From the NCBI RefSeq assembly GCF_000003605.2, contig NW_003132263.1, forward strand, positions 1 through 31,303: a stretch of DNA of 31,303 nt, written 5' to 3'. Position numbers and translations under genes: made by a program. The notes under the pieces were generated by a model that ran no database searches, had not been told where the DNA came from, and saw only the letters and a program-made list of their open reading frames with translations. Below, piece after piece: positions 14,041-26,575 of this stretch (positions within the stretch are counted from its first letter, which is position 1; each line of letters opens with the position of its first letter). Source of the DNA: Saccoglossus kowalevskii. Taxonomy: Eukaryota > Hemichordata > Enteropneusta > Harrimaniidae.

Positions 14041-14400
14041 AAATCACATGGTGCATGATATAAGGAATAAAAATCACATGGTACATGATATGAGGAATAC
14101 AAATCACACGGTGCGTTATATAAGGAATACAAATCACATGGTGCATGATATAAGGAATAAAAGTCACATGGTGCATGATATAAGGAATACAAATCACATG
14201 GTGCTTGATATGAGGAATACAAATCACATGGTGCATGATATAAGGAATAAAAATCACATGGTACATGATATGAGGAATACAAATCACACGGTGCGTTATA
14301 TAAGGAATACAAATCACATGGTGCATGATATAAGGAATAAAAGTCACATGGTGCATGATATAAGGAATACAAATCACATGGTGCATGATATGAGGAATAC
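14041..14400. repeat. 180-bp local tandem duplication (CACACGG block)
   Basis: The block 14041-14220 is repeated at 14221-14400 with the same six monomers in order, including the rare CACACGG monomer at 14107 and 14287. The one difference seen is GTGCTTGAT near 14202 against GTGCATGAT in the second copy. Near-identity points to a recent event. Confidence 0.85.
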
Positions 14401-15480
14401 AAATCACATGGTGCATGATATAAGGAATACAAATCACATGGTGCATGATATGAGGAATACAAATCACATGGTGCATGATATAAGGAATAAAAATCACATG
14501 GTACATGATATGAGGAATGCAAATCACATGGTGCATGATATGAGGAATACAAATCACATGGTGCATGATATAAGGGATACAAATCACATTGTGTATGATA
14601 TGAGGAACACAAATCACATGTTGCGTTATATAAGAAATAAAAATCACATGGTATATGATATGAGGAATAAAAATCACATGGTTCGTTATATAAGGAATAC
14701 AAATCACATGGTGCATGATATAAGGAATACAAATCACATGGTGCATGATATAAGGAACAAAAATCACATGGTGCATGATATAAGGAATACAAATCACATG
14801 GTGCGTTATATAAGGAATACAAATCACATGGTGCATGATATGAGGAATACAAGTCACAGGGTGCATGATATGAGGAACACATCGCACATGGTGCATGATA
14901 CAAGGTATGCAAATCACATGGTGCATGATATAAGTAATACAAATCACATGGTGCATGATATAAGGAATACAAATCACATGGTGCATGATATGAGGAATAC
15001 AAATCACATGGTGCTTTATATAATGAATACAAATCACATGGTGCATGATATGAAGAATGCAAATCACATGGTGCATGATATAAGGAATGCAAATCACCTG
15101 GTGCATGATGTAAGGAATGCAAATCACATGGTGCATGATATAAGGAATAAAAATCACATAATACATGAAATAAGGAATACAAATCACATGGTGCATGATA
15201 TAAGGAATACAAATCACATGGTGCATGATACGAGGAACACAAATCACATGGTGCGTTATATAAGGAATAAAAATCACATGGTGCATGATATAAGGAATAA
15301 ACATCACATGGTACACAATATAAAGAATAGATATCACATGGTACATGATATGAGGAATAAAAATCACATGGTGCGTTATATAAGGAATACAAATCACATG
15401 GTGCATGATATAAGGAATACAAATCACATGGTGCGTTATATAAGGAATAAAAATCACATGGTACATGATATGAGGAATAC

Positions 15481-15790
15481 AAATCACATGGTGCATGATA
15501 CGAGGAAAACAAATCACATGGTGCGTTATATAAGGAATAAAAATCACATGGTGCATGATATAAGGAATAAACATCACATGGTACACAATATAAAGAAATA
15601 GATATCACATGGTACATGATATGAGGATTAAAAATCACATGGTGCGTTATATAAGGAATACAAATCACATGGTGCATGATATAAGGAATACAAATCAACA
15701 TGGTGCGTTATATAAAGGATAACAATCACATGGTACATGATATGAGGAATAGAAATCACATGGTGCATGACATAAGGAAATACAAATCAC
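15481..15790. repeat. Indel-rich seam: degraded 270-bp copy joining A-type to B-type
   Basis: 15481-15753 repeats 15211-15480 (shift 270, nine monomers). The second copy has an extra A near 15596, ATTAAAAATC for AATAAAAATC near 15629, an extra A in ATCAACATGG near 15697, and a shifted AAAGGATAACAATC near 15713. Just after it come CATGACATAAGG and GGAAATAC (extra A near 15779). From about 15785 the sequence is clean again but is now B-type and matches the series from about 1760. The damage is confined to the junction. Confidence 0.8.
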
Positions 15791-17000
15791 ATGGTGCATG
15801 ATATAAGGAATAAAAATCACGTGGTGCATGATATAAGGAATACAAATCACATGGTGCATGATATGAGGAATACAAATCACATGGTGCATGATATAAGGAA
15901 TACAAATCACATGCAGCATGATATGAGGAATACAAATCACATTGTGCATGATATAAGGAATAGAAATCACATGGTACATGATATGAGGAATACAAATCAC
16001 ATGGTGCGTTATATAAGGAATACAAATCACATCGTGCATGATATGAGGAATACAAATCACATGGTGCGTTATATAAGGAATACAAATCACATGGTGCATG
16101 ATATGAGGAATAAAAATCACATGGTGCATGATATAAGGGATACAAATCACATTGTGCATGATATAAGGAATACAGATCACACATTGCATGATATAAGGAA
16201 CACAAATCACATGGTGCGTTATATAAGTAATAAAAATCACATGGTGCATGATATGAGGAATACAAATCACATGGTGCATGATATAAGGAATAAAAATCAC
16301 ATGGTGCATGATATGAGGAATACAAATCACATGGTGCATGATATAAGGAATAAAAATCACATGGTACATGATATGAGGAATACAAATCACATGGTGCATG
16401 ATATGAGGAATACAAATCACATGGTGCATGATATAAGGAATACAAATCACATGGTGCGTGATATGAGGAATACAAATCACATGGTGCATGATATAAGGAA
16501 TAAAAATCACATGGTACATGATATGAGGAATACAAATCACACGGTGCGTTATATAAGGAATACAAATCACATGGTGCATGATATAAGGAATAAAAGTCAC
16601 ATGGTGCATGATATAAGGAATACAAATCACATGGTGCATGATATGAGGAATACAAATCACATGGTGCATGATATAAGGAATAAAAATCACATGGTGCATG
16701 ATATGAGGAATACAAATCACATGGTGCATGATATAAGGAATAAAAATCACATGGTACATGATATGAGGAATACAAATCACATGGTGCATGATATGAGGAA
16801 TACAAATCACATGGTGCATGATATAAGGAATACAAATCACATGGTGCATGATATGAGGAATACAAATCACATGGTGCATGATATGAGGAATACAAATCTC
16901 ATGGTGCGTGATATGAGGAATACAAATCACATGGTGCATGATATAAGGAATAAAAATCACATGGTACATGATATGAGGAATACAAATCACATGGTGCGTT
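15785..17000. repeat. B-type block with CACACGG module
   Basis: Opens with the CACGTG monomer (15818), then CATGCAGCATG near 15909, ATTGTGCATG, CATCGTGCATG and CACACATTGC near 16186, in the same order as 1776-2150. After a GTAATAAAAATC monomer near 16230 it switches to the block leading to CACACGG (16539) and TCTCATGG (16899). These lie 360 bp apart, as at 1267-1627 and 30451-30811. The order of the two sub-blocks is reversed compared with unit 1, which suggests exchange between units. Confidence 0.75.
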
Positions 17001-17060
17001 ATATAAGAATACAAATCACATGATGCATGATATAAGAATAAAAATAACATGGTGCATGAT
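17000..17060. repeat. Indel-marked seam before the D-type unit
   Basis: Two AAGAATA linkers (near 17006 and 17034) lack one G of AAGGAATA. Between them the CATGATGC monomer is followed directly by ATAACATGG, so the ATTACATGG/TATATAATG monomer present at 2641-2670, 6780 and 19050 is missing here. Repeat type changes across this point from the TCTCATGG module to the closing series of a unit. Confidence 0.75.
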
Positions 17061-17100
17061 ATGAAGAATACAAATCACATGGTGCATGATACAAGGTATG

Positions 17101-17129
17101 CAAATCACATGGTGCATATATAAGGAATG
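17101..17129. repeat. 29-bp marker monomer, copy 4
   Basis: One-base-short monomer before the landmark at 17137. Counting indels from copy 3 to here gives 341 monomers plus 2 bases. That balances exactly: the 29-mer (-1), the TG insertion (+2), three insertions in the 15481 seam (+3) and two losses near 17006 and 17034 (-2). Confidence 0.92.
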
Positions 17130-19149
17130 CAAATCACCTGGTGCATGATGTAAGGAATGCAAATCACATGGTGCATGATATAAGGAATAAAAATCACATA
17201 GTACATGATATAAGGAATACAAATCACATGGTGCATGATATAAGGAATACAAATCACATGGTGCATGATACGAGGAACACAAATCACATGGTGCGTTATA
17301 TAAGGAATAAAAATCACATGATACATGATATGAGGAATAAAAATCACATGGTGCGTTATATAAGGCATACAAATCACATGGTGCATGATATAAGGAATAC
17401 AAATCACATGGTGCATGATATAAGGAATACAAATCACATGGTGCATGATATAAGGAATAACAATCACATGGTGCATGATGTGAGGAATACAAATCACATG
17501 GTGCGTGATATAAGGAATACAAATCACATGGTGCATGATATAAGGAATACAAATCACATGGTGCGTGATATGAGGAATACAAATCACATGGTGCATGATA
17601 TAAGGAATAAAAATCACATGGTGCATGATATGAGGAATACAAATCACATGGTGCATGATATAAGGAATAAAAGTCACATGGTGCATGATATAAGGAATAC
17701 AAATCACATGGTGCATGATATGAGGAATACAAATCACATGGTGCATGATATAAGGAATACAAATCACATGGTGCATGATATGAGGAATAAAAATCACATG
17801 GTGCATGATATAAGGAATAAAAATCACATGGTACATGATATGAGGAATACAAATCACATGGTGCATGATATAAGGAATACAAATCACATGGTGCATGATA
17901 TAAGGAATAACAATCACATGGTGCATGATATAAGGAATACAAATCACATGGTGCATGATATAAGGGATACAAATCACATTGTGTATGATATGAGGAACAC
18001 AAATCACATGTTGCGTTATATAAGGAATAAAAATCACATGGTATATGATATGAGGAATAAAAATCACATGGTTCGTTACATAAGGAATACAAATCACATG
18101 GTGCATGATATAAGGAATACAAATCACATGGTGCATGATATAAGGAACAAAAATCACATGGTGCATGATATAAGGAATACAAATCACATGGTGCGTTATA
18201 TAAGGAATACAAATCACATGGTGCATGATATGAGGATTACAAGTCACAGGGTGCATGATATGAGGAACACATCGCACATGGTGCATGATACAAGGTATGC
18301 AAATCACATGGTGCATGATATAAGTAATACAAATCACATGGTGCATGATATAAGGAATACAAATCACATGGTGCATGATATGAGGAATACAAATCACATG
18401 GTGCGTTATATAATGAATACAAATCACATGGTGCATGATATGAAGAATGCAAATCACATGGTGCATGATATAAGGAATGCAAATCACCTGGTGCATGATG
18501 TAAGGAATGCAAATCACATGGTGCATGATATAAGGAATAAAAATCACATAGTACATGATATAAGGAATACAAATCACATGGTGCATGATATAAGGAATAC
18601 AAATCACATGGTGCATGATACGAGGAACACAAATCACATGGTGCGTTATATAAGGAATAAAAATCACATGGTGCATGATATAAGGAATAAACATCACATG
18701 GTACACAATATAAGAAATACAAATCACATGGTGCGTTATATAAGGAATACAAATCACATGGTGCATGATATGAGGAATACAAATCACAGGGTGCATGATA
18801 TGAGGAACACATCGCACATGGTGCATGATACAAGGTATGCAAATCACATGGTGCATGATATAAGGAATACAAATCACATGGTGCATGATATAAGGAATAC
18901 AAATCACATGGTACATGATATGAGGAATACAAATCACATGGTGCGTTATATAACGAATACAAATCACATGGTGCATGATATGAGGAATACAAATCACATG
19001 GTGCATGATATGAGGAATACAAATCACATGATGCATGATATAAGGAATAAAAATTACATGGTGCGTTATATAATGAATACAAATAACATGGTGCATGATA
19101 TGAAGAATACAAATCACATGGTGCATGATACAAGGTATGCAAATCACAT
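17111..19149. repeat. D-type higher-order unit
   Basis: A 2039-bp interval with landmarks at 17137 and 18487. It carries a private GATGTGAGG variant at 17477, found elsewhere only at 24434, so 24094-24680 is a copy of this segment (constant shift 6957). Other markers are ATTGTGTATG and CATGTTGCG (near 17983-18014), a GGATTACAAGTC monomer near 18234 shared with 5454, 27921 and 30051, and the shortened ACACAATATAAGAAATAC fusion near 18702 shared with 28390. Confidence 0.78.
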
Positions 19150-19168
19150 GGTGCATATATAAGGAATG
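19140..19168. repeat. 29-bp marker monomer, copy 5
   Basis: One-base-short monomer before the landmark at 19176. It starts the first of two successive near-identical C-type units. Confidence 0.92.
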
Positions 19169-21488
19169 CAAATCACCTGGTGCATGATGTAAGGAATGCA
19201 AATCACATGGTGCATGATATAAGGAATAAAAATCACATAGTACATGATATAAGGAATACAAATCACATGGTGCAAGATATAAGGAATACAAATCACATGG
19301 TGCATGATACGAGGAACACAAATCACATGGTGCGTTATATAAGGAATAAAAATCACATGATACATGATATGAGGAATAAAAATCACATGGTGCGTTATAT
19401 AAGGAATACAAATCACATGGTGCATGATATAAGGAATACAAATCACATGGTGCATGATATAAGGAATACAAATCACACGGTGCATGATATGAGGAATACA
19501 AGTCACAGGGTGCATGATATGAGGAACACATCGCACATGGTGCATGATACAAGGTATGCAAATCACATGGTGCATGATATAAGTAATACAAATCACATGG
19601 TGCATGATATAAGGAATACAAATCACATGGTGCATGATATGAGAAATACAAATCATATGGTGCATGGTATAAGGAATAACAATCACATGGTGCGTGATAT
19701 AAGGAATACAAATCACATGGTGCGTTATATAAGGAATAAAAATCACATGGTACATGATAAAAGGAATACAAATCACATGGTGCATGATATAAGAAATACA
19801 AATCACATGGTGCACGATATGAGGAATACAAATCACATGGTGCATGATATGAGGAATACAAATCACATGGTGCATGATATAAAGGATAAAAATCACATGG
19901 TGCATGATATGAGGAACTCAAATCACATGGTGCGTTATATAAGGAATAAAAATCACATGGTACATGATATGAGGAATAAAAATCACATGGTGCGTTATAT
20001 AAGAAATACAAATCACATGGTGCATGATATAAGGAATACAAATCACATGGTGCGTTATATAAGGAATAAAAATCACATGGTACATGATATGAGGAATAGA
20101 AATCACATGGTGCGTCATATAAAGAATACAAATCACATGGTGCATGATTTGAGGAATACAAATCACATGGTGCATGATATGAGGAATACAAGTCATATGG
20201 TGCATTGTATAAGGAATAACAATCACATGGTGCATGATATAAGGAATGCAAATCACATGGTGCATGATATGAGGAATACAAATCTCATGGTGCGTGATAT
20301 GAGGAATACAAATCACATGGTGCATGATATAAGGAATCAAAATCACATGGTACATGATATGAGGAATACAAATCACATGGTGCGTTATATAAGGAATACA
20401 AATCACATGGTGCATGATATAAGGAATAAAAATCACATGGTGCATGATATAAGGAATACAAATCACATGGTGCATGATATGAGGAATACAAATCACATGG
20501 TGCATGATATAAGGAATAAAAATCACATGGTGCATAATATAAGGAATACAAATCACATGGTGCATGATATGAGGAATACAAATCTCATGGTGCGTGATAT
20601 GAGGAATACAAATCACATGGTGCATGATATAAGGAATAAAAATCACATGGTACATGATATGAGGAATACAAATCACATGGTGCGTTATATAAGGAATGCA
20701 AATCACATGGTGCATGATATAAGGAATAAAAATCACGTGGTGCATGATATAAGGAATACAAATCACATGGTGCATGATATGAGGAATACAAATCACATGG
20801 TGCATGATATAAGGAATACAAATCACATGCAGCATGATATGAGGAATACAAATCACATTGTGCATGATATAAGGAATAGAAATCACATGGTACATGATAT
20901 GAGGAATACAAATCACATGGTGCGTTATATAAGGAATACAAATCACATCGTGCATGATATGAGGAATACAAATCACATGGTGCGTTATATAAGGAATACA
21001 AATCACATGGTGCATGATATGAGGAATAAAAATCACATGGTGCATGATATAAGGGATACAAATCACATTGTGCATGATATAAGGAATACAGATCACACAT
21101 TGCATGATATAAGGAACACAAATCACATGGTGCGTTATATAAGTAATAAAAATCACATGGTGCATGATATAAGGAATAAAAATCACATGGAGCATGATAT
21201 AAGGAATACAAATCACATGATGCATGATATAAGGGATACAAATCACATTGTGCATGATATGAGGAATACAAATCACATGGTGCGTTATATAACGAATACA
21301 AATCACATGGTGCATGATATGAGGAATACAAATCACATGGTGCATGATATGAGGAATACAAATCACATGATGCATGATATAAGGAATAAAAATTACATGG
21401 TGCGTTATATAATGAATACAAATAACATGGTGCATGATATGAAGAATACAAATCACATGGTGCATGATACAAGGTATGCAAATCACAT
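19150..21488. repeat. C-type higher-order unit, copy 1 (2339 bp)
   Basis: Landmark at 19176, the GTGCAAGATATAAGG variant, then a private series: GAGAAATACAAATCATATGG near 19642 (the next unit has AGTCATATGG), CATGGTATAAGG, CATGATAAAAGG near 19755, GTGCACGATATG near 19813, ATAAAGGATAAAAATC, GAGGAACTCAAATC near 19914, GTGCGTCATATAAAG near 20114 and CATGATTTGAGG near 20145. The second half is the B-type run with CACGTG at 20734. The following unit repeats this order almost base for base. Confidence 0.85.
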
Positions 21489-21507
21489 GGTGCATATATA
21501 AGGAATG
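21479..21507. repeat. 29-bp marker monomer, copy 6
   Basis: One-base-short monomer before the landmark at 21515. It separates the two C-type units. Confidence 0.92.
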
Positions 21508-24067
21508 CAAATCACCTGGTGCATGATGTAAGGAATGCAAATCACATGGTGCATGATATAAGGAATAAAAATCACATAGTACATGATATAAGGAATACAA
21601 ATCACATGGTGCAAGATATAAGGAATACAAATCACATGGTGCATGATACGAGGAACACAAATCACATGGTGCGTTATATAAGGAATAAAAATCACATGAT
21701 ACATGATATGAGGAATAAAAATCACATGGTGCGTTATATAAGGAATACAAATCACATGGTGCATGATATAAGGAATACAAATCACATGGTGCATGATATA
21801 AGGAATACAAATCACACGGTGCATGATATGAGGAATACAAGTCACAGGGTGCATGATATGAGGAACACATCGCACATGGTGCATGATACAAGGTATGCAA
21901 ATCACATGGTGCATGATATAAGTAATACAAATCACATGGTGCATGATATAAGGAATACAAATCACATGGTGCATGATATGAGAAATACAAGTCATATGGT
22001 GCATGGTATAAGGAATAACAATCACATGGTGCGTGATATAAGGAATACAAATCACATGGTGCGTTATATAAGGAATAAAAATCACATGGTACATGATAAA
22101 AGGAATACAAATCACATGGTGCATGATATAAGAAATACAAATCACATGGTGCACGATATGAGGAATACAAATCACATGGTGCATGATATGAGGAATACAA
22201 ATCACATGGTGCATGATATAAAGGATAAATATCACATGGTGCATGATATGAGGAACTCAAATCACATGGTGCGTTATATAAGGAATAAAAATCACATGGT
22301 ACATGATATGAGGAATAAAAATCACATGGTGCGTTATATAAGAAATACAAATCACATGGTGCATGATATAAGGAATACAAATCACATGGTGCGTTATATA
22401 AGGAATAAAAATCACATGGTACATGATATGAGGAATAGAAATCACATGGTGCGTCATATAAAGAATACAAATCACATGGTGCATGATTTGAGGAATACAA
22501 ATCACATGGTGCATGATATGAGGAATACAAGTCATATGGTGCATGGTATAAGGAATAACAATCACATGGTGCATGATATAAGGAATGCAAATCACATGGT
22601 GCATGATATGAGGAATACAAATCTCATGGTGCGTGATATGAGGAATACAAATCACATGGTGCATGATATAAGGAATAAAAATCACATGGTACATGATATG
22701 AGGAATACAAATCACATGGTGCGTTATATAAGGAATACAAATCACATGGTGCATGATATAAGGAATAAAAATCACATGGTGCATGATATAAGGAATACAA
22801 ATCACATGGTGCATGATATGAGGAATACAAATCACATGGTGCATGATATAAGGAATAAAAATCACATGGTGCATAATATAAGGAATACAAATCACATGGT
22901 GCATGATATGAGGAATACAAATCTCATGGTGCGTGATATGAGGAATACAAATCACATGGTGCATGATATAAGGAATAAAAATCACATGGTACATGATATG
23001 AGGAATACAAATCACATGGTGCGTTATATAAGGAATACAAATCACATGGTGCATGATATAAGGAATAAAAATCACGTGGTGCATGATATAAGGAATACAA
23101 ATCACATGGTGCATGATATGAGGAATACAAATCACATGGTGCATGATATAAGGAATACAAATCACATGCAGCATGATATGAGGAATACAAATCACATTGT
23201 GCATGATATAAGGAATAGAAATCACATGGTACATGATATGAGGAATACAAATCACATGGCGCGTTATATAAGGAATACAAATCACATCGTGCATGATATG
23301 AGGAATACAAATCACATGGTGCGTTATATAAGGAATACAAATCACATGGTGCATGATATGAGGAATAAAAATCACATGGTGCATGATATAAGGGATACAA
23401 ATCACATTGTGCATGATATAAGGAATACAGATCACACATTGCATGATATAAGGAACACAAATCACATGGTGCGTTATATAAGTAATAAAAATCACATGGT
23501 GCATGATATAAGGAATAAAAATCACATGGAGCATGATATAAGGAATACAAATCACATGATGCATGATATAAGGGATACAAATCACATTGTGCATGATATG
23601 AGGAACACAAATCACATGGTGCGTTATATGAGGAATAAAAATCACATGGTGCATGATATAAGGAAGAAAAATCACATGGTGCATGATATAAGAAATACAA
23701 ATCACATGGTGCGATATATAAGGAATACAAATCACATGGTGCATGATATGAGGAATACAAATCACAGGGTGCATGATATGAGGAACACATCGCACATGGT
23801 GCATGATATAAGGAATACAAATCACATGGTACATGATATGAGGAATACAAATCACACGGTGCGTTATATAACGAATACAAATCACATGGTGCATGATATG
23901 AGGAATACAAATCACATGGTGCATGATATGAGGAATACAAATCACATGATGCATGATATAAGGAATAAAAATTACATGGTGCGTTATATAATGAATACAA
24001 ATAACATGGTGCATGATATGAAGAATACAAATCACATGGTGCATGATACAAGGTATGCAAATCACAT
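21489..24067. repeat. C-type higher-order unit, copy 2 (2579 bp)
   Basis: Matches 19150-21255 at a constant shift of 2339 with only scattered substitutions seen by eye. It then holds 240 extra bases (eight monomers, roughly 23600-23840) before the closing series with TATATAACG. The extra monomers include GTGCGTTATATGAGG, AAGGAAGAAAAATC, GCGATATATAAGG and CGCACATGG and are also present at 2290-2530 and 26100-26340. Copy 1 therefore looks like the deleted form and copy 2 the fuller one. Confidence 0.85.
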
Positions 24068-24086
24068 GGTGCATATATAAGGAATG
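24058..24086. repeat. 29-bp marker monomer, copy 7
   Basis: One-base-short monomer before the landmark at 24094. Confidence 0.92.
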
Positions 24087-26556
24087 CAAATCACCTGGTG
24101 CATGATGTAAGGAATGCAAATCACATGGTGCATGATATAAGGAATAAAAATCACATAGTACATGATATAAGGAATACAAATCACATGGTGCATGATATAA
24201 GGAATACAAATCACATGGTGCATGATACGAGGAACACAAATCACATGGTGCGTTATATAAGGAATAAAAATCACATGATACATGATATGAGGAATAAAAA
24301 TCACATGGTGCGTTATATAAGGCATACAAATCACATGGTGCATGATATAAGGAATACAAATCACATGGTGCATGATATAAGGAATACAAATCACATGGTG
24401 CATGATATAAGGAATAACAATCACATGGTGCATGATGTGAGGAATACAAATCACATGGTGCGTGATATAAGGAATACAAATCACATGGTGCATGATATAA
24501 GGAATACAAATCACATGGTGCGTGATATGAGGAATACAAATCACATGGTGCATGATATAAGGAATAAAAATCACATGGTGCATGATATGAGGAATACAAA
24601 TCACATGGTGCATGATATAAGGAATAAAAGTCACATGGTGCATGATATAAGGAATACAAATCACATGGTGCATGATATGAGGAAAACACATCACATGTGC
24701 ATGATTATGAGAAATACAAGTCATATGGTGCATGGTATAAGGAATAACAATCACATGGTGCGTGATATAAGGAATACAAATCACATGGTGCGTTATATAA
24801 GGAATAAAAATCACATGGTACATGATATGAGGAAATAAAAATCACATGGTGCGTTATATAAGAAATACAAATCACATGGTGCATGATATAAGGAATACAA
24901 ATCACATGGTGCGTTATATAAGGAATAAAAATCACATGGTACATGATATGAGGAATAGAAATCACATGGTGCGTCATATAAAGAATACAAATCACATGGT
25001 GCATGATTTGAGGAATACAAATCACATGGTGCATGGTATAAGGAATAACAATCACATGGTGCATGATATAAGGAATACAAATCACATGGTGCATGATATG
25101 AGGAATACAAATCTCATGGTGCGTGATATGAGGAATACAAATCACATGGTGCATGATATAAGGAATAAAAATCACATGGTACATGATATGAGGAATACAA
25201 ATCACATGGTGCGTTATATAAGGAATACAAATCACATGGTGCATGATATAAGGAATAAAAATCACATGGTGCATGATATAAGGAATACAAATCACATGGT
25301 GCATGATATGAGGAATACAAATCACATGGTGCATGATATAAGGAATAAAAATCACATGGTGCATAATATAAGGAATACAAATCACATGGTGCATGATATG
25401 AGGAATACAAATCTCATGGTGCGTGATATGAGGAATACAAATCACATGGTGCATGATATAAGGAATAAAAATCACATGGTACATGATATGAGGAATACAA
25501 ATCACATGGTGCGTTATATAAGGAATACAAATCACATGGTGCATGATATAAGGAATAACAATCACGTGGTGCATGATATAAGGAATACAAATCACATGGT
25601 GCATGATATGAGGAATACAAATCACATGGTGCATGATATAAGGAATACAAATCACATGCAGCATGATATGAGGAATACAAATCACATTGTGCATGATATA
25701 AGGAATAGAAATCACATGGTACATGATATGAGGAATACAATCACATGGTGCGTTATATAAGGAATACAAATCACATCGTGCATGATATGAGGAATACAAA
25801 TCACATGGTGCGTTATATAAGGAATACAAATCACATGGTGCATGATATGAGGAATAAAAATCACATGGTGCATGATATAAGGGATACAAATCACATTGTG
25901 CATGATATAAGGAATACAGATCACACATTGCATGATATAAGGAACACAAATCACATGGTGCGTTATATAAGTAATGAAAATCACATGGTGCATGATATAA
26001 GGAATAAAAATCACATGGAGCATGATATAAGGAATACAAATCACATGATGCATGATATAAGGGATACAAATCACATTGTGCATGATATGAGGAACACAAA
26101 TCACATGGTGCGTTATATGAGGAATAAAAATCACATGGTGCATGATATAAGGAACAAAAATCACATGGTGCATGATATAAGAAATACAAATCACATGGTG
26201 CGATATATAAGGAATACAAATCACATGGTGCATGATATGAGGAATACAAATCACAGGGTGCATGATATGAGGAACACATCGCACATGGTGCATGATATAA
26301 GGAATACAAATCACATGGTACATGATATGAGGAATACAAATCACACGGTGCGTTATATAACGAATACAAATCACATGGTGCATGATATGACGAATACAAA
26401 TCACATGGTGCATGATATGAGGAATACAAATCACATGATGCATGATATAAGGAATAAAAATTACATGGTGCGTTATATAATGAATACAAATAACATGGTG
26501 CATGATATGAAGAATACAAATCACATGGTGCATGATACAATTTATGCAAATCACAT
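24068..26556. repeat. Composite unit: D-type head, C-type middle, B-type tail
   Basis: 24094-24680 copies 17137-17723, including the private GATGTGAGG variant. After a seam at 24680-24715 it jumps into C-type sequence: AGTCATATGG at 24719, CATGATTTGAGG near 25006. From about 25081 it follows 22591-24067 at shift 2490, then 2489 after one base is lost near 25739. CACGTG is at 25563. Near the end, CAATTTATGC (26538-26547) replaces the usual CAAGGTATGC. The unit is a mosaic of its two neighbours' types. Confidence 0.8.
24680..24840. repeat. Indel-rich seam from D-type to C-type
   Basis: The junction reads AGGAAAACACATCACATGTG, then CATGATTATGAG. Against neighbours this is AAACACATC for ATACAAATC, a lost G in CATGG, and an extra T in GATATGAG. 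At 24833 an extra A (GGAAATAAAA) marks a second jump: about 210 bp of C-type sequence (near 22101-22310) are absent. Both disturbances coincide with changes of repeat type. Confidence 0.8.
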
Positions 26557-26575
26557 GGTGCATATATAAGGAATG
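26547..26575. repeat. 29-bp marker monomer, copy 8
   Basis: One-base-short monomer before the landmark at 26583, directly after the unusual CAATTTATGC linker. Confidence 0.92.

Larger units (their letters stand above)
7595..15480. repeat. A-type subarray
   Basis: Seven landmarks (7595, 8975, 9905, 11257, 12757, 13357, 15097) define units of 1380, 930, 1352, 1500, 600 and 1740 bp plus a cut-off last one. Marker order inside units is GTGTGTTATATAAGG or GTGCGTTATATAAGG, AACATCACATGGTACACAA, AAGAATAGATATC, then often TAATCACATGGTACATAAT and GAATGAAAATC, then CATGCTGC, CACACGG, ATTGTGTATG, CATGTTGCG and GGTATATGATATG. The unit ends in GTGCTTTATATAATG (near 8891, 11171, 12671, 15011) or GTGCGTTATATAATG. 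No 29-bp monomer occurs in the subarray. The only departure from 30-bp register is a TG insertion near 11243. Confidence 0.8.

Noticed and set aside
15785-17000. B-type block as an inserted mobile element
   Set aside because: It consists of the same 30-bp monomers in the same orientation, with no terminal repeats, target duplications or coding sequence. Exchange or assembly stitching explains it better.
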